From assembly GCF_009208585.1 (NCBI RefSeq), contig NZ_WFLN01000007.1, positions 124,001 through 188,000 on the forward strand: a stretch of DNA of 64,000 nt, given 5' to 3'. This document shows, piece by piece, positions 53,593 to 63,247 of this stretch (the first letter of the stretch is position 1; each line of letters begins with the position of its first letter). The DNA comes from Fluviispira multicolorata. GTDB taxonomy: Bacteria > Bdellovibrionota_B > Oligoflexia > Silvanigrellales > Silvanigrellaceae. The position numbers and the translations under genes are program-made. The notes under the pieces were generated by a model. The model had not been told where the DNA came from. It did no database searches and was given only the letters and a program-made list of their open reading frames with translations.

Positions 53593-53628
53593 AAATATTT
53601 AAAGTAAGTTTTCTTACTTTAAATATTT
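53593..53628. repeat. 16-bp perfect inverted repeat at the end of the family A gene
   Basis: The arms 53593-53608 and 53613-53628 are separated by TTTT. The right arm contains the last five codons of the family A gene, including its stop. On the minus strand it gives an AT-rich hairpin followed by a short T-run, so it may also terminate that transcript. The left arm begins three bases from the repeat junction at 53590, which suggests it arose with the rearrangement. Confidence 0.75.
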
Positions 53629-55059
53629 AAGTTCATAAATTGGCAATTGTTTATGTAAGCTTGGATCAAATATAAAGTTTTTTTGATTGTTTAATCGTTT
53701 TAATAGCATCTCATTACTTATTTCCAAACCAGGATTTTCTTTTTGCAAAAGCATTTTTAAATGGATTAGATATGATACAGCGACTGGGGTGGCAAAAGAA
53801 CTTGCAATTTCAAATTTTGCCGGAGGAGATGTTCCAATATTAAAGTCTGAAAAGTGGATAACACCTTTTCTATAGCGATTAGGTCTTTCCTTTTCTACGG
53901 CAAAATTAATATAAATATCTGTACATTTTTTGGCATTTCTTTCAGGCGATTCAAGAATTCGTAAATTATGACTTCCCTCAGATGAGATCGAAAGACTAAC
54001 ATCATTGGCTGTACCAATCCTCACTCTACTTTTTAATTCTTGGCAATCTGAATAAAAATTTTCATCAACCATTGAGGTTATATTATAATTAGAATGTGCA
54101 TTTGCTTGGACTAAGAGAGCGTTAGACCCTACCGTCAACGGTTTTAAATAATACTCAAAAAATAATCTATTTATATTCGAAATAAATTTATTTGATATAC
54201 TTTCACATTTATTATCTCGTATTATATTTCTTATTTTTTCATTGGTATATCCTCTTGAAAAAGATATAAAATTTATTTTAAATTGTTTTATTTCATTTAT
54301 GATTTCTTTGATCTGATTTTTATATAAATTTTTTATATCAATTAACTTTTCATCTTCTGAGAGCTGATTATTGCATAGAGTTTTATTAAATTTATTGTCG
54401 TTCGCATAGACCAAAACAAACTGACTCAAAGGAGAATTATTTGCTAAATAATTAAAAATATTAGAACTATGGCCTATAAAAATACCTTTATTGTACATCT
54501 CATTAAACTTATCATAAAAAAGATCCATATTTGGTTTTAAAAGCTCAGAAGGCATTTTTTCATAACTTGCGTTTGCAAATGTATCTAATAATATTTCCTT
54601 TGCCGCTTTCGGCATTTCTAGAGTTAAATGCGACCCATTAAACTCACCTGTGTGTTCATTTTCAAAAATATTTTTTAACACTCTATTTCTATATCTGGTA
54701 TATGCTGCTGCTTTCATGCCATAGTCATCAATGATCATAATTCGATATCCAAGGCTACTTTTCTTTGGCTCTGCTGCACCGGCAGTAATTTTTATTGGTG
54801 CACAGTTGGAGTCTATTTTTGCATTTTCCTGTGTGCACGCCTGAAAAGGATTCATTTTACTTTGCAGAAATACATTGACTTCATTTGTAAGAGAAGGGTT
54901 TGGGTCACTCCAGTTGTCTTCTGTTTCAAATGTATTTGTGCTTGTTAAATATTTTTTTACTGGAGCGCAGCTAAATATTACAATTGATAATATTATTATG
55001 TGCATATTAATTAAAAATATACTTTTAAAGTAAAAATGACGCAATAATTTTTTTTTCAT
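53614..55059 (-). CDS. Subtilase-like lipoprotein, cluster family A (copy 2)
   Basis: A 481-residue paralogue of the protein at 50232-51662, taken from the ATG at 55059; a TTG 15 bases upstream is less likely. The signal peptide ends at a lipobox-like IFSC (Cys 31). Diverged subtilisin motifs: IMIIDDYG (D111), FIGHSSNIF (H197), LVQAN (N320) and ASSFATPVAVSYL (S421). The C-terminus YELKYLK matches YELGYLQ of copy 1. It is flanked on both sides by a 117-base direct repeat and stands apart from the main operon with its own leader of about 280 bases. Protease function is inferred. Confidence 0.68.
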   Translation of the reverse strand: MKKKLLRHFYFKSIFLINMHIIILSIVIFSCAPVKKYLTSTNTFETEDNWSDPNPSLTNEVNVFLQSKMNPFQACTQENAKIDSNCAPIKITAGAAEPKKSSLGYRIMIIDDYGMKAAAYTRYRNRVLKNIFENEHTGEFNGSHLTLEMPKAAKEILLDTFANASYEKMPSELLKPNMDLFYDKFNEMYNKGIFIGHSSNIFNYLANNSPLSQFVLVYANDNKFNKTLCNNQLSEDEKLIDIKNLYKNQIKEIINEIKQFKINFISFSRGYTNEKIRNIIRDNKCESISNKFISNINRLFFEYYLKPLTVGSNALLVQANAHSNYNITSMVDENFYSDCQELKSRVRIGTANDVSLSISSEGSHNLRILESPERNAKKCTDIYINFAVEKERPNRYRKGVIHFSDFNIGTSPPAKFEIASSFATPVAVSYLIHLKMLLQKENPGLEISNEMLLKRLNNQKNFIFDPSLHKQLPIYELKYLK

Positions 55060-55295
55060 AATATCCACACACAAGGTTTAAACTATTTTTCTGACAATAT
55101 TTAAATTATTTAAAAGTAAATACAAGCTTAAATTGTTTTGTCCAAAAATTATTTATTTTCATAACTAAAAGCATAAATATTTATGAATCACTTGAATATA
55201 AATATATGTATACATTTTTGGTAAGCATGTTTTCTGGTTTTTAATTTTTAAATTAAGTCAAAAATTTGACATTTTACTTTTTATAGATTTTATTT

Positions 55296-55413
55296 AAAAG
55301 TAATTAACCTTATAATGAATTCTATTTTTTTTATTTTTTATAAATACTCTGCTATATAATCTATTTCTTTAAGGGTTCTTTCAAAATCATCAAAAAATAT
55401 CATCATTGCAACT
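55296..55413. repeat. 117-base direct repeat, copy 2
   Basis: The intact source copy: noncoding DNA plus the 3' end of the family B gene at 55338-56984. See 53474-53590. Weaker similarity continues downstream to about 55267 (TGACATTTTACTTTTT). Confidence 0.85.
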
Positions 55414-56984
55414 TCATTTTCACTTAATAACTTTTCTTCATTTAATAGTAATATATTTTCTTCTCCTTCAAGATCCTTTTCAATAGCTCTCACTGTTTCT
55501 CTAGATCTTTTTGATGTGCTTCTTGCAAGAGATATTATTGTCTCTTTTCTATTTAAGTTTTTATTAATATTGAGCTGATCAGCTACATCTTCGACACTTA
55601 GGTCTCCTTTTGCACTAAATCCAGTTGGCGTCAACGTTGCTGAATAATCAAAAAGACTTCCTGAGAATTTAAATCCTGGATATTCTCCTAATCTTTTAAA
55701 CCATTCTTTTTTCTCTAAAAAACCATTCCAAAATTTCAATGTGGGTAAATATGTATAGACAACTACTTTTAAATCACCATAGAGTGCATTTACATCTGTT
55801 TTTCCGATTATATTTAATTTGAAATAAAGTGTGTCATTGTATTCAACGAGTGCATTGGCAGCAACTCGAGTGTCAATTGCTATTAGTAAAATACGTCCTT
55901 GCACTCCAACTCCTGCAATGAGGATGTCAACCGCTGCCGCACCATACGCATCAATAGATGCATAATGCTGAAGGTAACTTTGCATTTGAAGTGGTCTGCT
56001 ATCTAATCCCCACTTCATAGTGTTATTTCCACGAATTCCTAACGTTAATTTAATAGGAATGGGACCTAGCAAAAAATGAGTAGACTTTTCAAAATTCAAA
56101 GGTGAATTAAAAAGATCTGTTTCCTTAGCATATGCACTTGATTTTAATTCTTCACTAAAAGCAAATAAAGTACTTCCAAAAACGTTCGCAGAAATATTAA
56201 GATGCCCTATTCCTGTTCCAGGAGAATTCGCTTTTGCTACTGCACTGACAACGCTGCCATGCCATAATCCTAAAAGAGCGGCATCTATCCCAGCATATGC
56301 CGTGCTTGCCACTTCTAATTGACTCGCTTTAACCCCGTATCCAGCACTCCCACCAATAAAAAATTTTGAGATCTCTCCCTTTTCAAACACCCAATTTTTT
56401 TCTTTTTCAAATAATGACATATTTACTTTTTTTAGTAATGGTCTAGGTACGTCAAAAGCTTTTACATTAGAAATATATTCATCATATTTATTAGCATCTC
56501 TATGCTTAATTAAATCTTTAAATTGGGGATAATTTTTATTTTGCTCATCAGATAATGATTTTACTTTTTTCTTCCAGTCCTCATAGTTTAGTACCTCATT
56601 AACAGGTTCTTGAATTAAATTTTTATTAATAATAGATTTTTGATTTTCTAATAGTTTTAAACAAGAATCAAGTGAACTTAAATTATAACTTCCTGTAGAA
56701 TCACGCAGTGAGTATCCCCATTGATTTAATGAAAATTCAATAGAATTAATTTGTTCATAAAAATCTTTTGCTTTAACACTATATTTTTTTCCATTTCGAT
56801 CCAATGCGGTCATAATATCATCAGGGGATAATAATTTTCCTGATTCGGTATCACTTATTCTAAATGGAACAAATGGTATGGCAGGCCGTCTATAATCAAT
56901 GTATCCATCTGTACAAAGATTTAATGAGAATGCTTGGTTATAGAAGAAAAGCATCGAAAAAAAGTAAAAATATAATTTCTTCAT
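55338..56984 (-). CDS. Large exported beta-rich protein, cluster family B (copy 2)
   Basis: A 548-residue paralogue of the protein at 45993-47651 with the same layout: signal peptide (about 1-20, YNQAFS), helical N-terminal third, Ala/Gly-rich beta region (GPIPIKLTLGIRGNN, YGAAAVDILIAGVGVQGRILL) and helical tail. The first codon overlaps the upstream family C stop as ATGA, exactly as in copy 1. The two copies have diverged throughout, so this pair is an old duplication, unlike the recent repeat at its 3' end. Function unknown. Confidence 0.78.
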   Translation of the reverse strand: MKKLYFYFFSMLFFYNQAFSLNLCTDGYIDYRRPAIPFVPFRISDTESGKLLSPDDIMTALDRNGKKYSVKAKDFYEQINSIEFSLNQWGYSLRDSTGSYNLSSLDSCLKLLENQKSIINKNLIQEPVNEVLNYEDWKKKVKSLSDEQNKNYPQFKDLIKHRDANKYDEYISNVKAFDVPRPLLKKVNMSLFEKEKNWVFEKGEISKFFIGGSAGYGVKASQLEVASTAYAGIDAALLGLWHGSVVSAVAKANSPGTGIGHLNISANVFGSTLFAFSEELKSSAYAKETDLFNSPLNFEKSTHFLLGPIPIKLTLGIRGNNTMKWGLDSRPLQMQSYLQHYASIDAYGAAAVDILIAGVGVQGRILLIAIDTRVAANALVEYNDTLYFKLNIIGKTDVNALYGDLKVVVYTYLPTLKFWNGFLEKKEWFKRLGEYPGFKFSGSLFDYSATLTPTGFSAKGDLSVEDVADQLNINKNLNRKETIISLARSTSKRSRETVRAIEKDLEGEENILLLNEEKLLSENEVAMMIFFDDFERTLKEIDYIAEYL

Positions 56985-58120
56985 TTTTTAAACTCTTCAT
57001 ATATTCTATTCATTTTATATTCAATAAATGAAGTTTCTTTTTCATTGAATTTTGTAAATTCTTCATATTTTATTGAATTTATGATTGAAAGTTCATTGCA
57101 ATGAATAATATTTATGTATTCATTGCAATTAATAAGGATGTTTTTATTAATATATTGTATTAAATTTAATGTATAGTCATAAATTTTTTTATGCTTTCTT
57201 TTAAATCTTATGAAAGTGTCATATGATTTGCTGCAGATTTCTTTAATTCTATTTAGATTGTATGTATAATTATTAATGTTTATCTTTATGAATTTATTTC
57301 TTAATTCGGTATGAGTTTTTGAGCATGAAACTAGATTTCTTTCAGATAAATGAAGTGCACTAAAATATTGATATTTTGAGATGTGTTCCTCCATTTTTCT
57401 TTCATTAATTTCAAGTTTTGAAATTAATGGATTTAATTCTTTTGATGCATTTATTAAAATATAGAATTCATGTAGAGTTTTATTTGGGTTTTCACTTCTG
57501 ATTTTAGATAACTCTATTATTATTTTTGAAAGAATTGATTTATGTCCCATTGTGTTAATTTTATCTATTTGTCTTAGATAATGTATGGAATTATTTTTAT
57601 ACATACTGATTGAGTTTTTTAAAGAATTTTGGCTTATATCTATTTGATTTAGATAGTAAGTGAATTCCGAAAGTGATTTTTTATTGTAATCATTTGAATT
57701 TTTTATTGTCATTAAAGAATTTTCAGAATTATTAATAATTTGATTTAGTGCTATTTTAAGTTTTTCAGACTCAATGCTTTGCATTGATAAAAAATCTTGC
57801 AGTTGTGTTGAGAATGAGTAAATATCATTTATATTTTTAATTTCAATGTTCTTAATATAGTTTTCCCAATTATTTATCCATTTTTTTAATTTCCTTTGAT
57901 GTGTTATAAATTTTTGAGAAATTCCATTTCTTCCATATAGATTATGCTTTCTAACAAGAATAAGTCTTCCGTAGTTTTCTGACATATTATTTATTTCAGA
58001 AAATTCATTAATATAAATTTTTTCTTTCTCGTCTAGATTTTCATTGTTAATTGACTCTTCATTTGCATGTAAGTATGAAAATTGAAAAATATTAAAAATA
58101 AATATTAATATTATTTTCAA
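56981..58120 (-). CDS. Exported helical protein, cluster family C (copy 2)
   Basis: A 379-residue paralogue of the protein at 47648-48781, with a signal peptide (about 1-19, NIFQFSYLHA) and an almost wholly helical, Asn/Lys/Ile-rich mature part. It is the first gene of the cluster; an AAGGAG ribosome site lies before its ATG, and about 210 noncoding bases separate it from the next upstream gene. It overlaps the downstream family B gene by four bases. Function unknown. Confidence 0.77.
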   Translation of the reverse strand: MKIILIFIFNIFQFSYLHANEESINNENLDEKEKIYINEFSEINNMSENYGRLILVRKHNLYGRNGISQKFITHQRKLKKWINNWENYIKNIEIKNINDIYSFSTQLQDFLSMQSIESEKLKIALNQIINNSENSLMTIKNSNDYNKKSLSEFTYYLNQIDISQNSLKNSISMYKNNSIHYLRQIDKINTMGHKSILSKIIIELSKIRSENPNKTLHEFYILINASKELNPLISKLEINERKMEEHISKYQYFSALHLSERNLVSCSKTHTELRNKFIKININNYTYNLNRIKEICSKSYDTFIRFKRKHKKIYDYTLNLIQYINKNILINCNEYINIIHCNELSIINSIKYEEFTKFNEKETSFIEYKMNRIYEEFKK

Positions 58121-58283
58121 AATATATCTCCTTATTTTATTTTTTCTTTAATTTAAGATTATGTCCAGTTTAGTTTTATTTTAAATTAAATTGTATTGCA
58201 ATATTTTTTTTAAATATTTTGATTTTTTTTGTGGATTTAATAGATGGTAAAAAATTGGGTAGGAATATTTTGAATTTTTAAAT

Positions 58284-58315
58284 AAAAAAAAGCCTCTCGT
58301 TAAAAGAGAGGAGAA
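58284..58315 (-). terminator. Intrinsic terminator of the His-rich TPR gene
   Basis: On the minus strand CCTCTC, a 7-base loop and GAGAGG are followed by C and then a run of T. It lies 20 bases after the stop at 58331. This is the clearest intrinsic terminator in the window. Confidence 0.8.
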
Positions 58316-58330
58316 ACAAAAGTTACTTCT

Positions 58331-59260
58331 TTAAAATTTAAGCAATTTGCTTTGCAGTTGCGTATTGTTTATTAATGATAGTCGTTCTTCAATTAAAGAA
58401 CGCTCATGTTCTACATGTTCTTTAATACATTCGTTCTTTGTGAGTGCTAAGGTTTCTTCATATAATTTTTTGGCTTTTTCGATTTCTTTACGTGCTTCGT
58501 AAACGTTAGCTAAGTGGTACTGAGATATAATAATACCCTCTTCATCTTCCATATTTTTTCGGATTTCTATAGAACGCAGAAACTTGATTTCTGCAGCATT
58601 ATAATCACTTTTATCCATTGAATGAATTCCAAGTTCATGTTCAAATGCAGCTTCCCAGTCTTCAAAATTGCTTGCTTTTGCAATCTCTAGGCCTTTTGTA
58701 ATAAATGCAACATATTCTTTTTCATTCTGAGCTTGTTCAGCGGAAAGTGCAGCATTGTAATAAGCTTCAAGAGTTTCAGAAGTGTCTTCTTCTTGCTCTA
58801 ATGATTTTATAACCTCTTTCCATAAGGGGATTGATTTAGCGTGTTCACTAATAATTCCATAGGCAAGTGCTAAATGGTGTTTTGTAGAAAAAATATTTTC
58901 AGAATCAACATTATGTTTATCTGAGCTGAGTCTTAAAAATATGATTTCCAATATTGGAACAGCTTTTCCGTAAATTTCTTCTGAAAGAAAGCTATTTACG
59001 AGTTCAATAAGTTCATCAACTGATTTTTTTGAGAATTCTATTATTTCGGCATCAGAATACGAATATCTGTTGTAGCGTTCATGCGGCTCGTTAGAGTGAT
59101 GGTGGTGATCATGTCCATGGCTGCATTTGCCATGTTCATGGGCGCATGTATTTTGATCGTGATCATGGTTATTGTGTTCATGTTCATGATTACACTTACC
59201 ATGTTCGTGATGATGATGCTTATTTGCTGCGTCTTTGTGTTCACTTTTGTGATTTGTCAT
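58331..59260 (-). CDS. His-rich TPR protein
   Basis: A 309-residue cytoplasmic protein from ATG 59260 (AGAGGA nine bases upstream). The first 60 residues hold about 20 His with Glu, Asp and Cys (HHHHEHGKCNHEHEHNNHDH), a likely metal-binding segment like those of nickel or zinc chaperones. The rest (about 70-300) is helical with TPR-like pairs (HHLALAYGIISEHAKSIPLWKEVIKSL cut into repeats, then KAKKLYEETLALTKN). The His stretch lies before the repeats, with no signal peptide. The metal and partner are unknown. It ends at a good intrinsic terminator. Confidence 0.8.
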   Translation of the reverse strand: MTNHKSEHKDAANKHHHHEHGKCNHEHEHNNHDHDQNTCAHEHGKCSHGHDHHHHSNEPHERYNRYSYSDAEIIEFSKKSVDELIELVNSFLSEEIYGKAVPILEIIFLRLSSDKHNVDSENIFSTKHHLALAYGIISEHAKSIPLWKEVIKSLEQEEDTSETLEAYYNAALSAEQAQNEKEYVAFITKGLEIAKASNFEDWEAAFEHELGIHSMDKSDYNAAEIKFLRSIEIRKNMEDEEGIIISQYHLANVYEARKEIEKAKKLYEETLALTKNECIKEHVEHERSLIEERLSLINNTQLQSKLLKF

Positions 59261-59537
59261 TCTCAAAAATCCTCTGTAGTCTGCTTAAGAAAAGGCGATT
59301 TAAACCCTCAAAAACAGCTTACTGCAACTTGTGGGAGCTTGCTAGAACTCTTTCTATACTGAAAGGAGTGATTGCAGTTATATGTGGTTTAAAATATTAT
59401 AATAGTTATTATTACAATGTTTTATCTCTATTTTGATAGACTTTTCTCATATTTAGGGGCTAACTTACCGAAAAGTGAATTCGTAGAAAAGTTCATATAC
59501 TGTATTGGGATATTAATTATTTTATAAAGGAAAACAA

Positions 59538-62138
59538 ATGCTTAGGCGTGTTTTTAAAATATTTATATACTATACAAGAGAAAAGTATGAACAATTCTTG
59601 CTTTCTAAAATAAAAAAATTATTTGTTTTTTTATTTATTTTCATTACTATTTTAGCATTTTATAAACTTTATAAGATTGAAAAATCATTACCAAGTGTTG
59701 AAAAGTTGGCAAATTATGAGCCTGCTCTCCCAACAGTTTTATACAGTCAAGATGGAATTAAAATTGCTGAACTTTTTCAAGAAAGACGCTATCCCGTTCT
59801 GTTAACTGAAGTTACTCCATTTCTTAAAAATGCATTTATTGCAGCTGAAGACGCTGATTTTTATTCTCATAAAGGTCTTGATTTTAAAGGATTTTTTAGG
59901 GCTTTCTATCATTTCATTACTTTTTCAAATCAAAAACAGGGTGGAAGCACTATCACTCAGCAGTTAGCAAAAAATGTTTTGCTCACTAAAGAAAGAACGA
60001 TCACACGAAAAATTAAAGATATTTTAATGGCTCGTAAAATTGAAGAATCATTTAGTAAAGATAAAATATTAGAGTTATATTTAAATAATATTTATCTTGG
60101 AAATGGTGCATATGGTATTGAAGCTGCGTCGGAAAATTATTTTAGAAAATCAAATATAAAACTTTCACTAGCACAAGCAGCTCTGATCGCTGGGCTCACT
60201 CCAGCTCCGTCTGCTTACGATCCCACTGATAATTTAGAAGTAGCCAAAATTAGACAGACTTATGTTTTAGATAGAATGTTAAAAAGAGAGATGATAACTC
60301 AAAGTCAATACGATAGAGCTATTAAAGAGAAAATTACTGTTTATAAAGCTGAGTCTCCGAATAATAAAGTAGCCCCTTATTTCGTTGCAGAAGTAAAAAA
60401 GCAATTGGTAAATCAGCTTGAAATTGAAAATATCGAAACAAGTGGTTTGACTATTTACACAACTCTTCATTCAAAAATTCAAATTGCGGCTCAAACAGGG
60501 GTTCAGAATTTCTCAAAGCAGTATGAGGGGAGAAAAAGTTTTAAAGGTGCTATTAAACGGCATGGTGAAGATATTCATGACACTATTTTAAAACTTATCA
60601 ATGTACCACTTAAAGAAATCGATAATGAAATAGCAATAGTAACAAGTATTGATGATGAACTTCGCTCTGTGGGCGTTGTCACACAAAAAGGTATTGGCGT
60701 GCTTTTAGCTGAAGATATTTCATGGGCGTTACATGCTGGACGTAGCAAAGAAACCGACTTAGAAAGTTTGAATTACATTTTAAAAGTGGGTGATGAAATT
60801 CATGTACAAAAAGTCAAGGGCGATATTCCTGCACGGGTGACGGACAACCGTAAATTTGTAACTAAATTACAATCGCATTTAAAGAAATTTAATATAACTG
60901 TTAGCAATAGAATGACTCGATACACGTTAACAGATTCTGTCGGAATTGAAGCGGCTTCAATGGTGATGGATGCAAAAACTGGTGAAGTTCTTGCTATGGT
61001 TGGCGGCGAAAATTTTATTCAAAGTCAATTTAACCGTGCAACCCAAGCTGAAAGACAAGTGGGTAGCAGCGTAAAACCACTTTATTATTCTTATGCAATA
61101 GACAATGGATTTAGTCCTGCATCTTTAATTGACAGCCCACAAATTGATATAGATGGGTGGCAACCTGAAAATTATGAAGGTGAAGAAACAGGACGTGTTA
61201 CGTTAAGGCATTCTCTTACAATGAGCTTAAATATTCCGAGTATATTTTTATTTCATACAGTAGGTGCTACAAAAATATCAAAGCAATTAAATCGATTTGG
61301 CTTTAGTTGGCCTTCTTCTGATCTTAGCCTTGCACTGGGGTCTGGTTCAACTTCGCTTTTAAAAATGGTGCAAGCTTATTCTGTTTTTGCGAATCAAGGT
61401 AAATTAGCTCAAGCTTATTATATACAAGAAGTTGTTGATAGAAAAGGAAATATAATATACACAGCACGTGATAAAAAGATTTATGCAAGCCCAGTAACGC
61501 CTCAATTTGTGGAAGATGCTCCTTATTTACCAGGAAAAGTTTCAAATAGACAAGAGGATCCTTCTTCCTTGCAAATGATTTCACCTCAGGCGGCTTTTGT
61601 TACTTTAGACCTGTTAAGAGCTGTCGTTCACTCAGGAACGGGACAAGCTGTTTTAGGGGTATCTCCTTATGTTGGGGGCAAAACAGGAACAACCAATGGC
61701 AATACAGATGCGTGGTTCATGGGTGTTGCTTCTCAGCTTGTCGCAGGAGTTTGGATTGGGTATGATGATAGTTCCAAAACTTTAGGTGGCGGAGGGACAG
61801 GGGCAGGAATGGCTGCTCCTATTTGGAAAAGCATGATGCAAACTGCTGTTAAAGTTTATCCACAGCTTGATTCTAATAGACCAAATGGTGTGCATGAAAT
61901 TAGGGTTGATAGGGATACAGGAGAGTATTCAGCAGCACCAAATTCAATATATGTTTATGTAATTGATGGAACAGAACCAGGCGGGATTTATTCAAAAAAT
62001 GCTTTTGAAGATGCACAAAGCGAACTTCTTAACAATTCGCATTTACAAACAAAACCTGATAAAGAAGGTGAACTTCCAGAGGGCGTCCCAAATCCAAGTA
62101 CATCTGGAAGCATAAAATATAAATCAGATAAGTATTAA
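59538..62138 (+). CDS. Class A penicillin-binding protein (PBP1A-type)
   Basis: An 866-residue bifunctional peptidoglycan synthase. One membrane anchor (about 28-45) is followed by a glycosyltransferase domain with AAEDADFYSHKG (catalytic Glu about 104), GGSTITQQLAKN and a downstream LELYLNNIYLGNGAYG block. The transpeptidase domain has the three active-site motifs SSVK (Ser about 510), SLN and KTGT. A region of about 80 residues between the two domains fits the OB-like insertion of PBP1A. AAAGGA precedes the ATG. It polymerises and crosslinks glycan strands at the outer face of the inner membrane. Confidence 0.94.
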   Translation: MLRRVFKIFIYYTREKYEQFLLSKIKKLFVFLFIFITILAFYKLYKIEKSLPSVEKLANYEPALPTVLYSQDGIKIAELFQERRYPVLLTEVTPFLKNAFIAAEDADFYSHKGLDFKGFFRAFYHFITFSNQKQGGSTITQQLAKNVLLTKERTITRKIKDILMARKIEESFSKDKILELYLNNIYLGNGAYGIEAASENYFRKSNIKLSLAQAALIAGLTPAPSAYDPTDNLEVAKIRQTYVLDRMLKREMITQSQYDRAIKEKITVYKAESPNNKVAPYFVAEVKKQLVNQLEIENIETSGLTIYTTLHSKIQIAAQTGVQNFSKQYEGRKSFKGAIKRHGEDIHDTILKLINVPLKEIDNEIAIVTSIDDELRSVGVVTQKGIGVLLAEDISWALHAGRSKETDLESLNYILKVGDEIHVQKVKGDIPARVTDNRKFVTKLQSHLKKFNITVSNRMTRYTLTDSVGIEAASMVMDAKTGEVLAMVGGENFIQSQFNRATQAERQVGSSVKPLYYSYAIDNGFSPASLIDSPQIDIDGWQPENYEGEETGRVTLRHSLTMSLNIPSIFLFHTVGATKISKQLNRFGFSWPSSDLSLALGSGSTSLLKMVQAYSVFANQGKLAQAYYIQEVVDRKGNIIYTARDKKIYASPVTPQFVEDAPYLPGKVSNRQEDPSSLQMISPQAAFVTLDLLRAVVHSGTGQAVLGVSPYVGGKTGTTNGNTDAWFMGVASQLVAGVWIGYDDSSKTLGGGGTGAGMAAPIWKSMMQTAVKVYPQLDSNRPNGVHEIRVDRDTGEYSAAPNSIYVYVIDGTEPGGIYSKNAFEDAQSELLNNSHLQTKPDKEGELPEGVPNPSTSGSIKYKSDKY

Positions 62139-62241
62139 TGACATTTAAAATAAAATAATTCAATAAATTGAGATTTAAAAAATTTTGTTTTAATAAATAT
62201 CATAAAGTTAAAAAATACTCTTAATGTTTTATGGAGGAAAC

Positions 62242-62925
62242 ATGTTTAGAGAAGCATTATTTGATAGCAAAGCTGCAGCTTTTGGATATATACCACTCGC
62301 CATGGCTTTTGGAATGCTCTTTCAGAGTTTACAAATACATTGGATTTTTTCAATTTTAATGAGCTTTTTTGTTTATGCGGGTTCTGCACAATTTATTGCA
62401 ATTCCTTTGCTTGCAAATCATGCTTCCCTATTGAGTCTTTCCATTGCTACATTTTTAGTAAATATGCGGCATTTATTTTATGGCTTAGCATTTTTAGATA
62501 AATTTAAATTTAATAAGTTTTTAAAAGGGTATCTTATTTTTGGATTAACAGATGAATCTTATGCAATTATTTGTGCAAAGAAAAAGTATGATAATAAGTG
62601 GTATGAGTTTTATATTGTCTTCTTTTGTCATTTGTATTGGGTTTTAGGGACAGTGCTAGGTGTTATTTTATATAAAAATCTAGTTGGGATAAATTTTAAT
62701 TTTCTTTTTTTCTCGTTAGTCACTTTATTTGCAATTCTTACGGTAGATGCGTTTAAATTTACTCGAAATTATTTCGCACTTATTGTTGGGGTTTTATCCT
62801 ATTTTATTTTTAGATATCTTGAAGTTAAAGAATATCTATTTTTTAGCATGCTTTTGAGTTTTATTATAATTTTTATTCGAACTTACAAAACTGAAAATAT
62901 GGGGAAGAAAAATGTTTTTGGATAA
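62242..62925 (+). CDS. azlC: AzlC family branched-chain amino acid permease
   Basis: A 227-residue polytopic membrane protein. The family signature is at the N-terminus: FGYIPLAMAFGMLF, FVYAGSAQFIAI and FLVNMRHLFYG. The start is the ATG at 62242 with GGAGG four bases upstream; an ATG 18 bases earlier contains that site and is rejected. AzlC and AzlD together export branched-chain amino acids and analogues. The azlD gene overlaps its end by 14 bases. Confidence 0.92.
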   Translation: MFREALFDSKAAAFGYIPLAMAFGMLFQSLQIHWIFSILMSFFVYAGSAQFIAIPLLANHASLLSLSIATFLVNMRHLFYGLAFLDKFKFNKFLKGYLIFGLTDESYAIICAKKKYDNKWYEFYIVFFCHLYWVLGTVLGVILYKNLVGINFNFLFFSLVTLFAILTVDAFKFTRNYFALIVGVLSYFIFRYLEVKEYLFFSMLLSFIIIFIRTYKTENMGKKNVFG

Positions 62926-63247
62926 TAATTTATATATTATTTATGCAATAATAATTATGTCAGTTGTAACATATTTAACTCGCATAATTCCTTTTGCTTT
63001 TTTTCAGTATTTAAATAACCCAATATTAAGACAAACTGGAAAACAGCTTCCAGTTTGTCTTATGGCAATCTTAACTTTATATTCAATTGACTCATTAAAA
63101 GATTTTGATAACCATTATTTTATAAATGGTTGGATTGCTTGTTTGGTTACCATAGGGTTATATTTGGGGTTAAAATCAATTTTAACCAGTATGGTTATTG
63201 GAACAATCGTTTATTATTTACTACTAAATAAAATTATTGCGTTCTAA
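62912..63247 (+). CDS. azlD: AzlD family transporter subunit
   Basis: A 111-residue protein with about four hydrophobic helices and the family motif TYLTRIIPFAFF near the N-terminus. It begins inside azlC with a GGGGAAG ribosome site, so the two subunits are translationally linked. It converges with the phosphatase gene, their stop codons overlapping. Confidence 0.9.
   Translation: MFLDNNLYIIYAIIIMSVVTYLTRIIPFAFFQYLNNPILRQTGKQLPVCLMAILTLYSIDSLKDFDNHYFINGWIACLVTIGLYLGLKSILTSMVIGTIVYYLLLNKIIAF

Noticed and set aside
37931-58120. CRISPR array or IS element in the AT-rich accessory region
   Set aside because: No regularly spaced repeats, transposase frame or terminal repeats with target duplications were seen.
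59081-59436. Met-rich plus-strand frames opposite the His-rich gene
   Set aside because: They are antisense reflections of the CAT/CAC-rich His codons, with no ribosome site.
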